This document shows, piece by piece, positions 35,415 to 46,264 of a stretch of DNA of 64,000 nucleotides. The translations under genes were made by a program, and so were the position numbers. This DNA is from Silene conica (lineage: Eukaryota; Streptophyta; Magnoliopsida; Caryophyllales; Caryophyllaceae): positions 71,870,815-71,934,814 of the forward strand of contig CM055314.2 in NCBI GenBank assembly GCA_029255685.2, given 5' to 3'. The notes beneath the pieces were generated by a model, which saw nothing but the letters and a program-made list of their open reading frames with translations, was not told the DNA's origin and ran no database searches. Positions within the stretch are counted from its first letter, which is position 1; the number at the start of each line of letters is the position of its first letter.

Positions 35415-35419
35415 AGCAA

Positions 35420-37092
35420 AACCATATAAGCATCTCATCGTTGTGATTTAAGTCTATTTTAAATTGTATTTAAACTCGTAGACTCATGCATTTATATAAT
35501 TGATCTCCCTCAAGAATTATATAAATGATCCTAAGACTCAATTTCCGTAAATTGATAAGCCCACAGCTTGGCTAATTCCACCGTTGGAACTCTTGGTCGA
35601 TAGATTTCCGTAAATCTCATCGTTTAGTCCATCATAGTCGCTAGATAGTATCTAGTGACCACAATGTTGAGATAAAATAAATCATCTGTTCCCACTTACC
35701 CGACGTAGAAGGGGTCATATTATGCCTACCGACGAAGAAGGGATTCATGGGAGTCTGATTTATAAAGACTTGTCTCAATTTTTTGTTTATACGAGGAAGA
35801 CCCCATCAACTTATATTTATCCATTTTAAGTGAACTAAAATCTAGCATTTACGTGAATGAATGAAATAAAGTGATGGCTTTGTATGTGACACGTGACATC
35901 TGACATCTGTATGTCACAGAAAACTAACGCGTAACCTCTACATGAGTCAGTTTTCAGGCATGTTATAGGTGGTTTGGTTTTAGGCGGAATATGATGCAAG
36001 CTATTATCGATGAAAGCATAAAAGAAATGCAATAAACGTAAATAAAAGTCCTAGTGTGGCCTATCCTACCAAAATAAACATAAAAACAATTTGGAATCCA
36101 CCGTTGGACCCTAGAAGCTTGTCTTGATGTTCCATCTTGGTCTTTGCAGCGGGAGTGAGCATCCGGTTTCCGTCTTTAGTCTTCACAAAATTACTAATTT
36201 AAATTACAAGAGTAAGCCTATTTACATTCTAATTTAAATACAAAAGTACTTACATGGCAAAAACCAAAACGGAGATACAAGATCTCAAAAATACAAACAA
36301 GACCGTGTTCCATCATTACGGTAACACAATCATCTAAGGCCACACTAAGTTACAACCGTTTGCAAAAATTAAGTACGTTATAGAAAGCATTCATAAGCAT
36401 TCACAAGACGATAAATAAAATGCATCAACTAAAAATAAATTCATTCATGACATAATACCGTTATTATGTTTAACAAATTTTACCAAACCACCTTACGAGA
36501 TTAAAATTACGTGATTATACCGTTTTAATCACATTAATCTTAATGATAATTATAATCCATTATCTTAAACCGTTTTAAAATAATTTGTATCATACGAGAG
36601 TGAACCGTTTCACAAAAGTTAATATACTATTTCCGTATATAGTATATTACTATAGGCCAAGAGAAAATAAAATAAAATTATTTTCAAAGAAAACTGCCAG
36701 AAGCAAAAACACTCGATCGAGCAACAGAGGCACTCGATCGAGTAACAGTGTCACTCGATCGAGTGCAGCAGGGCTCGATCGAGTGACTGGTTAAAAGCAT
36801 AAACGCTGCACTTTTAAAACCAAAACATGTATTTATCCTTGAATTAATGCGTGTGAATCAACAATAAACAACAACAAAAGATTCACATATTGCTAAAAAT
36901 ATCGATTAATTAACAATATGTAAATTAAAATCGAAAACAAGATCGATTACTCACAAAAGGCACACGGCCGAAGCAGGGTACGGAGGCACTCGATCGAGTG
37001 ACTGCAAGGCTCGATCGAGTGCTATGTTAAAAGTTCCGATTTTTCTTAAGAAAAACTTATGAAAGACACAAATGTAAAATTTTCGTGGCCTT
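35420..37092 (-). other. Copia 5' leader
   Basis: A 1.7-kb untranslated leader between the 5' LTR and the Gypsy insertion point just before gag. No ORF is credible. It contains the CTCGATCGAG arrays annotated separately. Confidence 0.6.
36711..37020. repeat. Phased CTCGATCGAG palindromes in the Copia leader
   Basis: Six copies of the 10-bp palindrome CTCGATCGAG start at 36712, 36733, 36754, 36774, 36989 and 37010. Steps within the two clusters are 21, 21, 20 and 21 bp. Most copies are extended to ACTCGATCGAGT. The surrounding leader is AT-rich, so these CG-containing blocks stand out. Confidence 0.9.
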
Positions 37093-37105
37093 GGCTCTAA
37101 TACCA
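37093..37105 (-). promoter_or_regulatory. Copia primer binding site
   Basis: The sense strand reads TGGTATTAGAGCC two bases inside the 5' LTR, complementary to the 3' end of plant initiator Met tRNA (usual form TGGTATCAGAGC). Confidence 0.85.
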
Positions 37106-37107
37106 CT

Positions 37108-38096
37108 TGTGGGGAATATAACATGTATTTGCCCTTAAATTGCAGGATTATAACAAAAAATTACATATGCGAATTATGGTCATAAGATAAAAACAACAAG
37201 AATAAGAGTACAACCTTAGGTCCTTGCGCGATTGGCCTAAGAACAGGAATTAAAGTAAATTCCCTCCTATAACTTGCACCCAAGACTTTGATTGAGACGA
37301 TGCCGCGTGTTCTAGAAAATACTCTCCAATTGCCTTGCAATATGGGGAGAGCTTTTGTGAGTTTTGATGTGAGATCTGAGTTTTTGGGAGAAGGATGCTC
37401 TCAAAAACCCTAATTATGAGAATAATAAAATACCAGTAGTTGACAAAAGGAGAATTACTCTCCTTTTGTAACCTACTCGGCCGAAACTTAGAGTAGGGTA
37501 AGAGGGGGCTTTCCACTCTTACCTTATTCTAATTCGTGATTCGGTCCGTTTTGCTAAAATACAATTCGCGGGATTAAATTATAAATTGTATACGCGTTAT
37601 CAGATATTAATGTAGTCGATACATTAATAATGGTCTGATAAAAATGCGATATTGTATAATTAGGTTAATTAATATAACTATTTATATTAATACGCGAATT
37701 CAATATTTAATTAAATATAACCGTTTATATTTAATTTACGAATTAATCATGTAATCCGTATTAGCTAAAATTATTTAATCCGTATTAAATAATAATCTCA
37801 ACATCTTATCGACTAATTTAATAGTCAATACCTCTGCCTAACTGTTTAGTCGTATCCGGCATAAATGTGACTGTATTTTCATACCTTCACATCTCTCAAA
37901 TGTGTCCTATAAGTGTGACGTATAGGGACCAGTTGATCACCGTCATCCGTATGAAAATAACGTCAGACTTATCTAGCAAGCCAACCGTTATTGATAAACG
38001 TGGATCAACTGATAATGATACTAAAGTATGCTCTTGTGATCCTTAAAGAGATTTAATAAGCCATTGTACTAACTGTCAAGGACACCAGCCCCAACA
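37108..38096 (-). repeat. Copia 5' LTR
   Basis: 989-bp partner of 10134-11122, differing at about 27 sites by eye. The primer binding site lies directly at its inner edge. Confidence 0.93.
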
Positions 38097-38109
38097 CCTG
38101 TTAGTCAGA

Positions 38110-38676
38110 TAAGTCATTGGTTACAAGAGTGTTGTGTTGATGACTGAATATGGTAGTAAAGACTAATCATTTTATTGGTGAAACATATTGACAAGTGCAT
38201 ACAAGTTAAGCATAAGCTATAGCAGCAGACAAGTTTTGGCAGAGAAGTTAAGCATAAGCATCAGCAAACAAGTTAAGCATTAGAATAACTACCAACAACA
38301 GACAACTTTTTGCAGACAAGTTAAGCATGGTAATAAGCAGACAAGTTAAGCATTAGAACTTTGCAACTCTTTTGTAATTCTCAGTGGCACTCAAAGATAA
38401 TATGTTCAAACTTATGCAATTGAGTTTAATTAGCAAATGTAAACAAACTCTTCAACATTGTTGACCATACACAGCCTCATCACTACAGACAGTGGTGGCA
38501 TTGTCTATGGCCAACAATGTTGCAGGGAATCAATAACCCTCAACATTAGAGATAATCGGGTTTTGCAAAATGATGAACTTATATTTTAAAAAAACACCGT
38601 TATCATCATTAGTCCATCATATTTAAAATAAAGCAAAGTCAGAGATTTAGAAACAACCTTCGAAGAACAAGCAGCA
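38110..38676 (+). other. MLE region between transposase stop and minus-strand gene
   Basis: Noncoding. It contains a degenerate repeated string AAGTTAAGCAT (several copies around 38205-38355, often as GACAAGTTAAGCAT), a local tandem-like array of unknown role. Confidence 0.5.
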
Positions 38677-39222
38677 TTAAATACAGAAAGATTCATCATC
38701 CTTTGTTTCATTAAAACCAGGCCAATACTTAGCCACCTCCTTCATAAACCAAGATCGAATAACTGGATTATTTCGAATAGCAACCGGATCTAAGTTAGAT
38801 TCTGAACAACAAACAATCTCAGGCACACATGCAAACTCAGACTTCATCTCCGTTGTACTCAACTCAACCTCGTATTCCATTAAAACCCCAAACTCAGGAC
38901 AGTATTTCACCAGATCTTTCATAAAACTCAATCTACTCTCTAGACTCTTACGACAGGCTCACCAAATTTCTCCCTTCCTCTTCGTATCTTCTTCCTTCCT
39001 TCTCCTTTCCACACATGCAGCAACTTCATATGATCCAACATCAAATCCCTCAGACTTCACCTCTGTCTCATCATCCATCTCGTCTTCACCAAGATAGAAC
39101 TCCTCATATCGCTTCTCCATAGCACGGATATCAACTTGACCGGAAAATACAACCTTATTTTCCATTTGTTTTTCTTTTTTCGCAACAAATATCACGATTT
39201 TATACGATTTTGGAGAGTTCAT
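38677..39222 (-). pseudogene. Small minus-strand gene inside the MLE, unknown function
   Basis: Two stretches in one frame: 39222-38959 begins MNSPKSYKIVIFVAKKEKQ and is acidic/basic mixed (LGEDEMDDETEVKSEG), and 38931-38677 ends MKEVAKYWPGFNETKDDE. A single TGA at 38961-38959 separates them; without it the product would be about 181 residues. The second stretch holds two similar units, MKDLVKYCPEFGV and MKEVAKYWPGFNE. A CT-rich leader with AACCCTAATC precedes the ATG, as in real plant transcripts. No family was recognised. It converges with the transposase within the MLE. It could be a captured host gene or a second MLE gene. Confidence 0.45.
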
Positions 39223-39622
39223 TTTTACAAAACAATGGCGAAGAGAGTTGAACAGACCAGAAGAGAAGAATAGAGGACATGCTACGGTAGAGAGAAGAAG
39301 AGAGAAGAAGAGAGAGGTTGCAAGAGAAAAGAAGAGAGAAGGTGGCGGGAGTGATTAGGGTTTTGTTGTGGTTATAAGTGGCGGGAGGGATTAAGGTAAT
39401 TAGGGTTAGTGGGATGGACCCTATAAACAAGTTTAGTGGATGTTAAATAAGGTTAGTGGACCCGGTAGTTAGACTAATTATGTTAGGTAATGGGTGGATG
39501 GGTAATAAATAAAAGTCCATAAGGGTAGAATGGTAAAAAACTTACTAAATATGGACGATGGGACACTTTGACGAATAGACGGAAATAGACAATTAGACAT
39601 TTGCTATGTGTAGGAGGGAGTA

Positions 39623-39923
39623 TATCAATTAGTGAGGCTAATAATCATGAAATGTAGAATGGCATGGTGATTTAGCTTGTATCTATATATGCATGCATCC
39701 CAGGTTCGATTCTCCATAACTATGGGTTTTATTTCATTTAAAACTATTTACTTCTTTTTCTTAACACTTTCTTTTTCTAATATGCAAATTTGTCTACAAA
39801 AAATATACAGTAGTATAGAACATTTACGTTATACATGTATAGTAGTATGAAAGAAATAAATTATAAACATTTCCGAATGTTAAAAAATAAATCTTATCAC
39901 AAAATAACATTTTTGTACAAGTA
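39623..39923. other. Spacer between MLE end and Gypsy remnant
   Basis: AT-rich. It includes AGGTTCGATTCTC (about 39702-39714), a possible RNA polymerase III B-box as in tRNA-derived SINEs, but no convincing A-box or tail. Confidence 0.3.
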
Positions 39924-41160
39924 TTAACGTAAAGGGTTAAGCACATTATTGCTTGTATAAGCCAAGTTCGGGTTATAAGTATTTGAAAATATACCCGGCG
40001 GATAAGAACTGTGTCTAATAGATTGAAAAGCATTTACCTCCGTAATAGTAGCATGACATTGAGTGGCGTAATGACCCACACCTCTACAACCTTTACCAAC
40101 AGTGATTTGGTTAGTGGAAGACACGACATTGAGTTGATGAACGAAGTTTTGAACATCTCGGTCCGCCAATTGTTGTTGGAGTAAAGCAATTTGAGCCAAC
40201 AAAACTGAGTTAGATGGGAAATCTTGTTTAGCTTTAACGGGTAAACCTTGAGAATTGACGTATTGCGCATCATGGATTCCCATGGAATCGATCCTGGCAT
40301 GAGCAATATCCGTGTCAATTTGATCAAACCGCCCATTGTTGGCGGAATCGAGAATCCTCCGGGACTCGGCACAACATCCATTATAATGTTATAGCTCGAA
40401 ACCAAGGGTCAAACCCATGATGTGGGCATTACCTTTGCAACTCCTTATACCTTCCCCACGCTTCATATAATAAGCTCTTAAGAGATTGTTGACGAAATAC
40501 GATGATTTGGCTCCTCAAAGTTTGTGTTTTCTCCGGTGAAAAAAACATTTGATAAAACACAAGAGACAATGTCTCCCAATTCACGATTTCCAAGCGGTGC
40601 GATCAAGACTATTAATCTATAGTTTTGCCTTGTCCTTCAAGAAGAAAGAGAAAAGTATATTTCCCTAATTTGGGTTTGAGTGACGCCCGTTTGCCTGATC
40701 ATGGAGCAATTTTCGTAAAAGTTTTGTAGATGCAATTGGGATCCTCCAAAGGAATCCCCCAAAATTTCTTTCAATCCACAAGGCTAATGTAATCCGGCTT
40801 GATCTCGAATTCCGGCGCGGTAATTTGAGTGGTGGTGATACCGGCTGAAATCATAGCCGTGTTAGGCTTGGAGTAACCGGAAAGTTCCACCCATCTTTTT
40901 TTATTGGAGATGGTGAAGGTGGTGGATATGATTATAAACAAGAAACCTCTCCTTATTCAAGAGCTTGAAGATCATCTAAGTAAAACTTTCTTGAAGTTTC
41001 AACTTGCACGGGAGATGCGGCTTCCTTTACTTCTTTCCAAAAACGCCGTCTTCTACGAAAGGTTTTCTCGGGATCGGAATATGGTGAAAGTAATTCTCCA
41101 TGTCGAGAAGACCTAGGCATAAGACCAACAATCTAGAGAAATTCGTAAGTAACGGTCTCA
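39924..41160 (-). pseudogene. Gypsy gag remnant
   Basis: Several short frames on the minus strand resemble plant Gypsy Gag: the C-terminal knuckle GCRGVGHYATQCHATI, a spacer with LLAQIALLQQQLADRDVQN, and nearer the LTR the leader and gag start. Too degraded to act. Confidence 0.65.
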
Positions 41161-41231
41161 AAGAACAAGTGTTCCTTAAGACAAAAGAAAACAAGATAGA
41201 ACTCGGCAAATTTTAACGCAATAAAACCGTT

Positions 41232-41249
41232 TCCCCGGCAACAGCGCCA
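41232..41249 (-). promoter_or_regulatory. Primer binding site of the truncated Gypsy
   Basis: Sense strand TGGCGCTGTTGCCGGGGA, the tRNA-Asp-type site with one change from the two other Gypsy elements here. Confidence 0.8.
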
Positions 41250-41254
41250 AAATT

Positions 41255-42699
41255 TGATAGGCTTTGTAGTACACCTAGCAAAGATAAATACCCTAAACAA
41301 AAATAAGTGTAGTAACAGGGATCGAACAAAAGGAAACGGGAATTACGCTATGAAATGCTATGAGATAGTTTCTATCAAGGTCGATTACGATTTGGTTTGG
41401 TTGATTGTTTGGTTTAATTTGTAAATAACAATGATAAAAAGCATCTAGGGATTTCGGGTCAATATGTAAATATTATAAATGCATATATGATAAACATGAG
41501 ATAAATTAACATTGTTCAATTGTTTAGGTTCTAAGACATCCACCTTACGATATTAGTGTCAACCATAGACCGGGTTATAACTGCCTCTCGACTTTTGCTA
41601 GATCGTCATAGAATCACGTGCTTAGCCTAATATGATGTCGTGCCTTTCGACGTATAGAACGAATTAACAAACTTAATCATTGTTTATAGCCTTAAACATA
41701 GATTAATCTAAACAAAGCAAGCATGTGATATAAGCAGCATGAACAAAATAATATCATCAACGAGTTATGCCATTTTGCAAATACTTTTATTCATGTTTTC
41801 CCTAGTGCCTGGGCTAGAGTATTTAGCTACTCATATTAAAATGTAAACTAAGACAAAATGATGTAATAAACATAAAGAAAATATTAAGAAAACTTAAAGG
41901 AAGAAATACGATTACCGAATGGAAGAGATAAGGACTTGAAAACAAAGAACAAATTTTAACCAAAGGAAATGCTTGAATTAAACTTGGAAATTCTTACGAA
42001 GGAAAGATTAACCAAATGTAAACTAATGATAAATTCTAAACTAAAATATACCAGAATTATAATGAGAAATTATGTGAACTAAGCTAAGAAAACGTATATA
42101 GAAGTGTGTAAAATACGTCACTCAACACCTTCTATTTATAGTAAAATAGGAGGTGAAACGTAAAGAAAGTCAAAATGCCAAATGGAGGTCAACCCCGATC
42201 GGGAGCGCGGCGTTCCGGGGTATTCCTCTTAATTCCCCTCTTATACACAACGATAATTCAATGTTAGCATTTAACCTCCTCTTTAATCACCCGGTATTGA
42301 ATCTTTAGAGGAATCTGTGAGAGCATACAAGGCTAGATATTTTCTTGATTACTTGGTTAATACTCTTGATCAATTGTTTACACATTGACTTGTTGACTTT
42401 TCATTTCTTTACATTTTGTAATGCACATGGAAACTTGATTAATTCTTCAACATTTGAAAATTTCTTCTAATCTTCTATTCTTGCATGTTTCAACATAACT
42501 TCTACTTAGCTTTTGTTCTCGATAGTTTCATAATTGATGGAAAAAGCTTCTAATCGCTTAGATTTTTGCAAAATGTAACAAACACGATCAAAACACTAGA
42601 AAGCGATATTAGCTCACAAAAATACTAATTAAGGTGGAAATAATTAAGTAAAAGTGAGTTAACAAGAGGGGTTAAATTATATATAAATTGGTCTTATCA
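41255..42699 (-). repeat. 5' LTR of the truncated Gypsy
   Basis: Starts TGATAGG and ends CTTATCA, with the primer site directly inside. 1445 bp; no partner LTR in the window. Its only CG-rich block is CCCGATCGGG...CCGGGG near 42194-42220. Confidence 0.8.
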
Positions 42700-42708
42700 T
42701 AAATTATT

Positions 42709-42812
42709 GAGAAAATTGTTGATTACAGCCTTATTAAACCACTTTTTGAAACTTACAGCCTTATTAAATTTTTTTTGAAACTTATAGCCATAATATTACT
42801 TCTGGTCAAAAC
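42709..42812 (+). repeat. MULE left terminal inverted repeat
   Basis: Built of about four diverged units of roughly 30 bp, each holding ACTTACAGCC(T/A)(T/A)A(A/T)T or a close form. The matching right repeat (59470-59572) has the same outer three units. Confidence 0.85.
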
Positions 42813-42898
42813 TTACAGCCATAATGTTATCTCCGACGGAAAACCACAGCCAAAATGGATTTTTCGTGACTTAAGATGAATTTTTCGGACTAAAATAC

Positions 42899-42945
42899 CC
42901 TTCCCCTTCCCCTTCCCCTTCCCCTTCCCCTTCCCATTCCCCCTT
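42899..42945 (+). repeat. (CCTTCC)n-type microsatellite
   Basis: About seven CCCCTT units between the left TIR and the GRF gene; pyrimidine-rich and possibly part of that gene's leader or promoter. Confidence 0.85.
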
Positions 42946-43173
42946 CTATTATCTATAGTCTCCAACCTTTCTCTCCCTAAATCAGATTCCAAACATCCAT
43001 ATTTCCATTCTCTTTTCTAACTCTTAATTTGTTCAACAACTTCTCTAATTCACTCCTTTTTTTCAAAATCTATCCTAATTCTACATTGGAGTATGTCCAA
43101 TTTCTGTTAAAATTAAGCTTATAAATTTTCCCCCAAATTCAAAAAAACTAGGGTTTTCTTCAATTTTAGCAAC

Positions 43174-43617
43174 ATGTCTTCAAATTGGTCTGAGAGTAGT
43201 TGTTCCCCTTGTAGACGCGTATGCTATTGTCGTAACCCATCTGTTGTTTTGACTTCATGGACGAATAATAACCCGGGTAGGAGGTTTCAAGCTTGTGCTA
43301 CATATAACAAAATTACGAAGGTGCGTGACTGCAAGTTTTTCGAGTGGATTGATGGTAATCCCAGTAACTGGCAAAGGGATGTTGTCAATCAAATAATGTT
43401 TGAGAAAACGCTCTTGAAAAATGAGGTGCGTCTACTGAAATCTGAGGTTCAAATACTTAAAGAAGAGAAGAAAATGTTGAAGATGGAGTTGGACAATCTG
43501 AAAGTTGCATCAGATGTGAAGAAGCTGAATGTCAAGGATAGATTTCATGTCATTTCTTTTTTTATTAAGGTTATTGTGACAACAATAATCATCTTACTTG
43601 TATTCAAGTTCGTGTAG
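43174..43617 (+). CDS. GRF-type zinc-finger, coiled-coil, tail-anchored protein carried by the MULE
   Basis: An intact single-exon frame of 147 residues. A GRF zinc finger spans about residues 16-58 (CYCRNPSVVLTSWTNNNPGR then CKFFEWIDG). A heptad-rich helix covers about 65-110 (LLKNEVRLLKSEVQILKEEK), and a hydrophobic segment ends the protein (about 124-147, VIVTTIIILLVFKFV). It resembles the plant family of uncharacterised At4g04775-like GRF proteins. GRF fingers in other proteins bind single-stranded nucleic acid; that this one does is inference. It converges with the MULE transposase gene (300-bp gap), lies just inside the left TIR and may use it as promoter. No break was found, while the transposase beside it is broken. 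Confidence 0.85.
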   Translation: MSSNWSESSCSPCRRVCYCRNPSVVLTSWTNNNPGRRFQACATYNKITKVRDCKFFEWIDGNPSNWQRDVVNQIMFEKTLLKNEVRLLKSEVQILKEEKKMLKMELDNLKVASDVKKLNVKDRFHVISFFIKVIVTTIIILLVFKFV

Positions 43618-43924
43618 TACGTGTAGGTTTCATTATGTATTGACGGTGTTGCAATTGAACTTGTATTGATGAATTTGTATTGTAATATGCACCAAAAATG
43701 AAAGAAATTGTTCTGAAATCCGGTTTCATTGCATTACAATTAAAACTTGTCCAAAATTACATAGCAAACATGGAACTTGTTCTGAAAATTGAACTACAAA
43801 TGTTGGATCATATTGAAAATTGAACTTTGTTTCTTCTTTCTTAAATAGAAACCTAAACAAAAAAACATTAAACAGCTAAACAGAAAGTTTTCTTGGTTAA
43901 TTATTTTCCATAGCCCAGCTTGGC
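43618..43924. other. Convergent intergenic region of the MULE
   Basis: Short AT-rich region between the ends of the GRF and transposase genes; probably carries both polyadenylation sites. No ORF. Confidence 0.5.
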
Positions 43925-44407
43925 TCATCTATTGTGCTTCCTTTGTGTGCTTGGGACTTGAGAAGTATGGGCAGCCATGTATGCCTCCTTCATAGCCTGT
44001 CTTCTTTGAACTTTGTTTCTTCTTTCTTGTGCCCATTCTGTGTTCACCAGTGGTCTGCCACCTCCATTACTAGGACCTTCTGGTTGAGCTGCTGGGTTCT
44101 TGCAAGTCCTCTTGTAGTGTCCTAATCCACCACAGTTACTGCACTTATTGTATCTCTTTGGCCTCTTCACTTGGTTTGTATCTGTTTCACCAGCCTCCTT
44201 CCTCCTCTTCTTTGAAGGTCTACCAGGCATCCTCCTCTCATGTGGTGGCAGTGGTTCAGGCATCCCAATTTTCTCCTACTGCTTTGAACCAGGCATATAG
44301 GTGCAACAATAGGGGCATATGCTGCCTCATACTTAGCCTTGGAGTAGGCTTCATCTATGAAATCTTCAACATTAAGCCTTTGCTTTAATATAGAGGAAAC
44401 AACATGT

Positions 44408-46093
44408 TGATGAGCTCCATTTTGGTCATCATTTTCTTTATATATTCTTCATTTTCGGTCCTGAATCGACCTCGTTTTGCGTGCCTTTGATTGTTTTTAC
44501 GCCCGTTACCTCGTCTATTCCTATTTGTTTCACATTTTGTAGGTATTACGGCGGGGGCGAAGAAACGGGAGCAAACGGGACGATTTTGGTGCGATTTATG
44601 AAGAATCATGAAGGAATTGTGAAGAGTCCATTCTCAGGCCCTCCCAGCCGGTCCCCAACCGGTGGCCGGTAGGCCGGCTTGGAGCCTTGGCTCAAGATTT
44701 TGACAAAAACGTGAAGAAACATTCCAGTGCCTAAAATCAGCCTCCCAGCCGGTTCCCAGCCGGCAGCCGGTAGGCCGGCTGGGGATCATGTCATGCCTTA
44801 GTTATTTTGAAGAAATAATGAAGAAGTCAGATTGAAGAAATAGGGCTCCCAGCCGGTGGACAACCGGCAGCCGGTCCACCGGCTGAGGGGACCTGTACAA
44901 GCTGAATATTGAAGAAGAAATCAGAAGTGAGCTAAAGGCCTCCCAGCCGGTGCCAGACCGGCAGCCGGCCGGTCGGCTGGGAAGCATGGCCAAGTGGAAA
45001 ATTCTTTCAGAAGTCCATATTTAGACTCTCAGCCGGTCCCAGACCGGCAGCCGGTCGACCGGCTGGGAGTCGCTTTTCAGAAATTCGCGCACTATATAAA
45101 CCCGCACTTAGTCTATTATTTGAGACGTTACTTTTGCACGCTTTTCTAGGGTTTTTCACTGCTCCATTAGTTCATACTTAGACACAAAAACTCTCTTAAA
45201 CATTTTAATCCTCTTTAGATCTTAGTTTAATCTTTCAATCCTTGTTAATCTTTCCTTAGTAATCTACTTAGTCTTGTTCTTGAGCAATTGTAAGAGGATA
45301 TTTTGGGTTGTAATTTGAAGGGTTTGAAAGGATTCTTCATCTTGTTATCCAAGTTGCCTCCTTTTCCTTTGCTATTGGTATAATCCTCCTAATCTCTACT
45401 TAGTTTTTACATTTATTTAAGTTTCTTTTGAATCAATTGTTTACCCTTTACTTGTTCATGATGGTTAGTATTTGTTTATGTCTTACTCACATGTTTTCCC
45501 TTGCCATGAGTGAGTAGTCCCTTTACTAGGGTTAGGGGTGAACTTGGGTAGTTGATATTGATGTTTGTTGTTTAGGGTTAGGGTTTTGGTTTCGTTTTTG
45601 TTAGGTTTTCAATGTATGCATGCTAGATGTTTGATGAAATGCCTCAACGACGGTTGGGCATGATTCTCATTGTTGTTTGCCGTAGACGATAGTCTAGGAC
45701 CTTCATAGGCATGTGTATATGTTAGGTTGACCTTGTTTGTAGCGAAAGCTAGAATAGGACTCGACCTTAGGTTAGTCAAATCGAAAGACGAGACGGACCT
45801 AGACCTAACATAGATGAGACCACCTACCCCTATACATGTTTGATATCGACTACCCTAGCAACCCCCGAAACCCTAGTCGCTTTAATCATCTATTTCATTT
45901 CAATTTACTTGCTTTAGTAGTTAATTAGTCTTTTCAATCACCAACCTATTACCCCGACTCTTGCTTAAATTAGAACGTAACTATACAACTATCCCCACCG
46001 TCTTTGCGAACGATAACCCTATTATAATACTTAATTTGGGTTTTTATAAATGTGTTTGATGCGTGGGAACCGACGACTAAATCGCGCGCATCA
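44408..46093 (+). repeat. 5' LTR of the gag-only Gypsy
   Basis: 1686 bp. Contains five CCGG palindrome units starting at 44648, 44749, 44853, 44947 and 45033, about 90-100 bp apart. TATATAAA near 45095 is a likely promoter TATA box of the element. Confidence 0.94.
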
Positions 46094-46096
46094 AAA

Positions 46097-46114
46097 TGGC
46101 GCCGTTGCCGGGGA
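46097..46114 (+). promoter_or_regulatory. Primer binding site of the gag-only Gypsy
   Basis: TGGCGCCGTTGCCGGGGA three bases inside the 5' LTR, identical to the site of the Gypsy at 16081-35414. Confidence 0.92.
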
Positions 46115-46264
46115 CGGTGTTAGAAGTTGTGTAGTTTAGTTTTAGTTTTAGTCTTGAGTTAGTTGAGCTTGTTTTGTTTTGATCAAAGATTTGGTAGTTA
46201 ATTGTAGAGTGGTTGCTATATTGCTCACCCTAGTGTTTAACAAACACTAGGACGACTAATTTGT

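Larger units (their letters stand above)
10134..38096 (-). mobile_element. Copia LTR retrotransposon (with nested Gypsy)
   Basis: Two 989-bp LTRs (TG...CA on the plus strand; the sense strand starts TGTTGGGGCTGG) enclose gag-pol on the minus strand. The domain order protease, integrase, RT, RNase H identifies Copia. Flanking 5-mers are CATGT and CCTGT, a target duplication with one difference. The primer site matches initiator Met tRNA. By eye the LTRs differ at about 27 sites (2.7%), suggesting an insertion about a million years old at common plant rates. The coding region is broken in about three places and split from its 5' LTR by the Gypsy insertion: a fossil. Confidence 0.93.
7616..39620 (+). 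mobile_element. Mariner-like element (plant MLE), host of the nested stack
   Basis: The left end TTCCCTCCTAC (after TA at 7614-7615) matches the inverted right end CTCCCTCCTAC (before TA at 39621-39622), the usual CTCCCTCC terminus and TA duplication of plant mariners. Similarity continues loosely inward for about 40 bp. Without the inserted Copia (with its target duplication) and MITE it is about 3.7 kb, the usual plant MLE size. It holds a broken transposase on the plus strand and a small reading frame on the minus strand. Confidence 0.75.
39924..42699 (-). mobile_element. Truncated Gypsy element (gag remnant plus 5' LTR)
   Basis: One LTR (41255-42699) and a degraded gag, both read on the minus strand; protease, RT, integrase and the second LTR are absent. 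The remaining gag holds a zinc-knuckle-like GCRGVGHYATQCH. A fossil with many breaks, older than the intact Gypsy insertions here. Its LTR end at 42699 is directly followed by the MULE target duplication. Confidence 0.8.

Noticed and set aside
16081-38096. CRISPR-like array suggested by regularly spaced short palindromes
   Set aside because: Plant nuclear DNA; motif pairs at 21 bp with no unique ~30-bp spacers or cas genes. They are reported as phased palindromes instead.
39655-39725. Possible tRNA-derived SINE head with AGGTTCGATTCTC B-box
   Set aside because: No clear A-box at the right distance, no tail and no target duplication; one 11-bp match is weak evidence.
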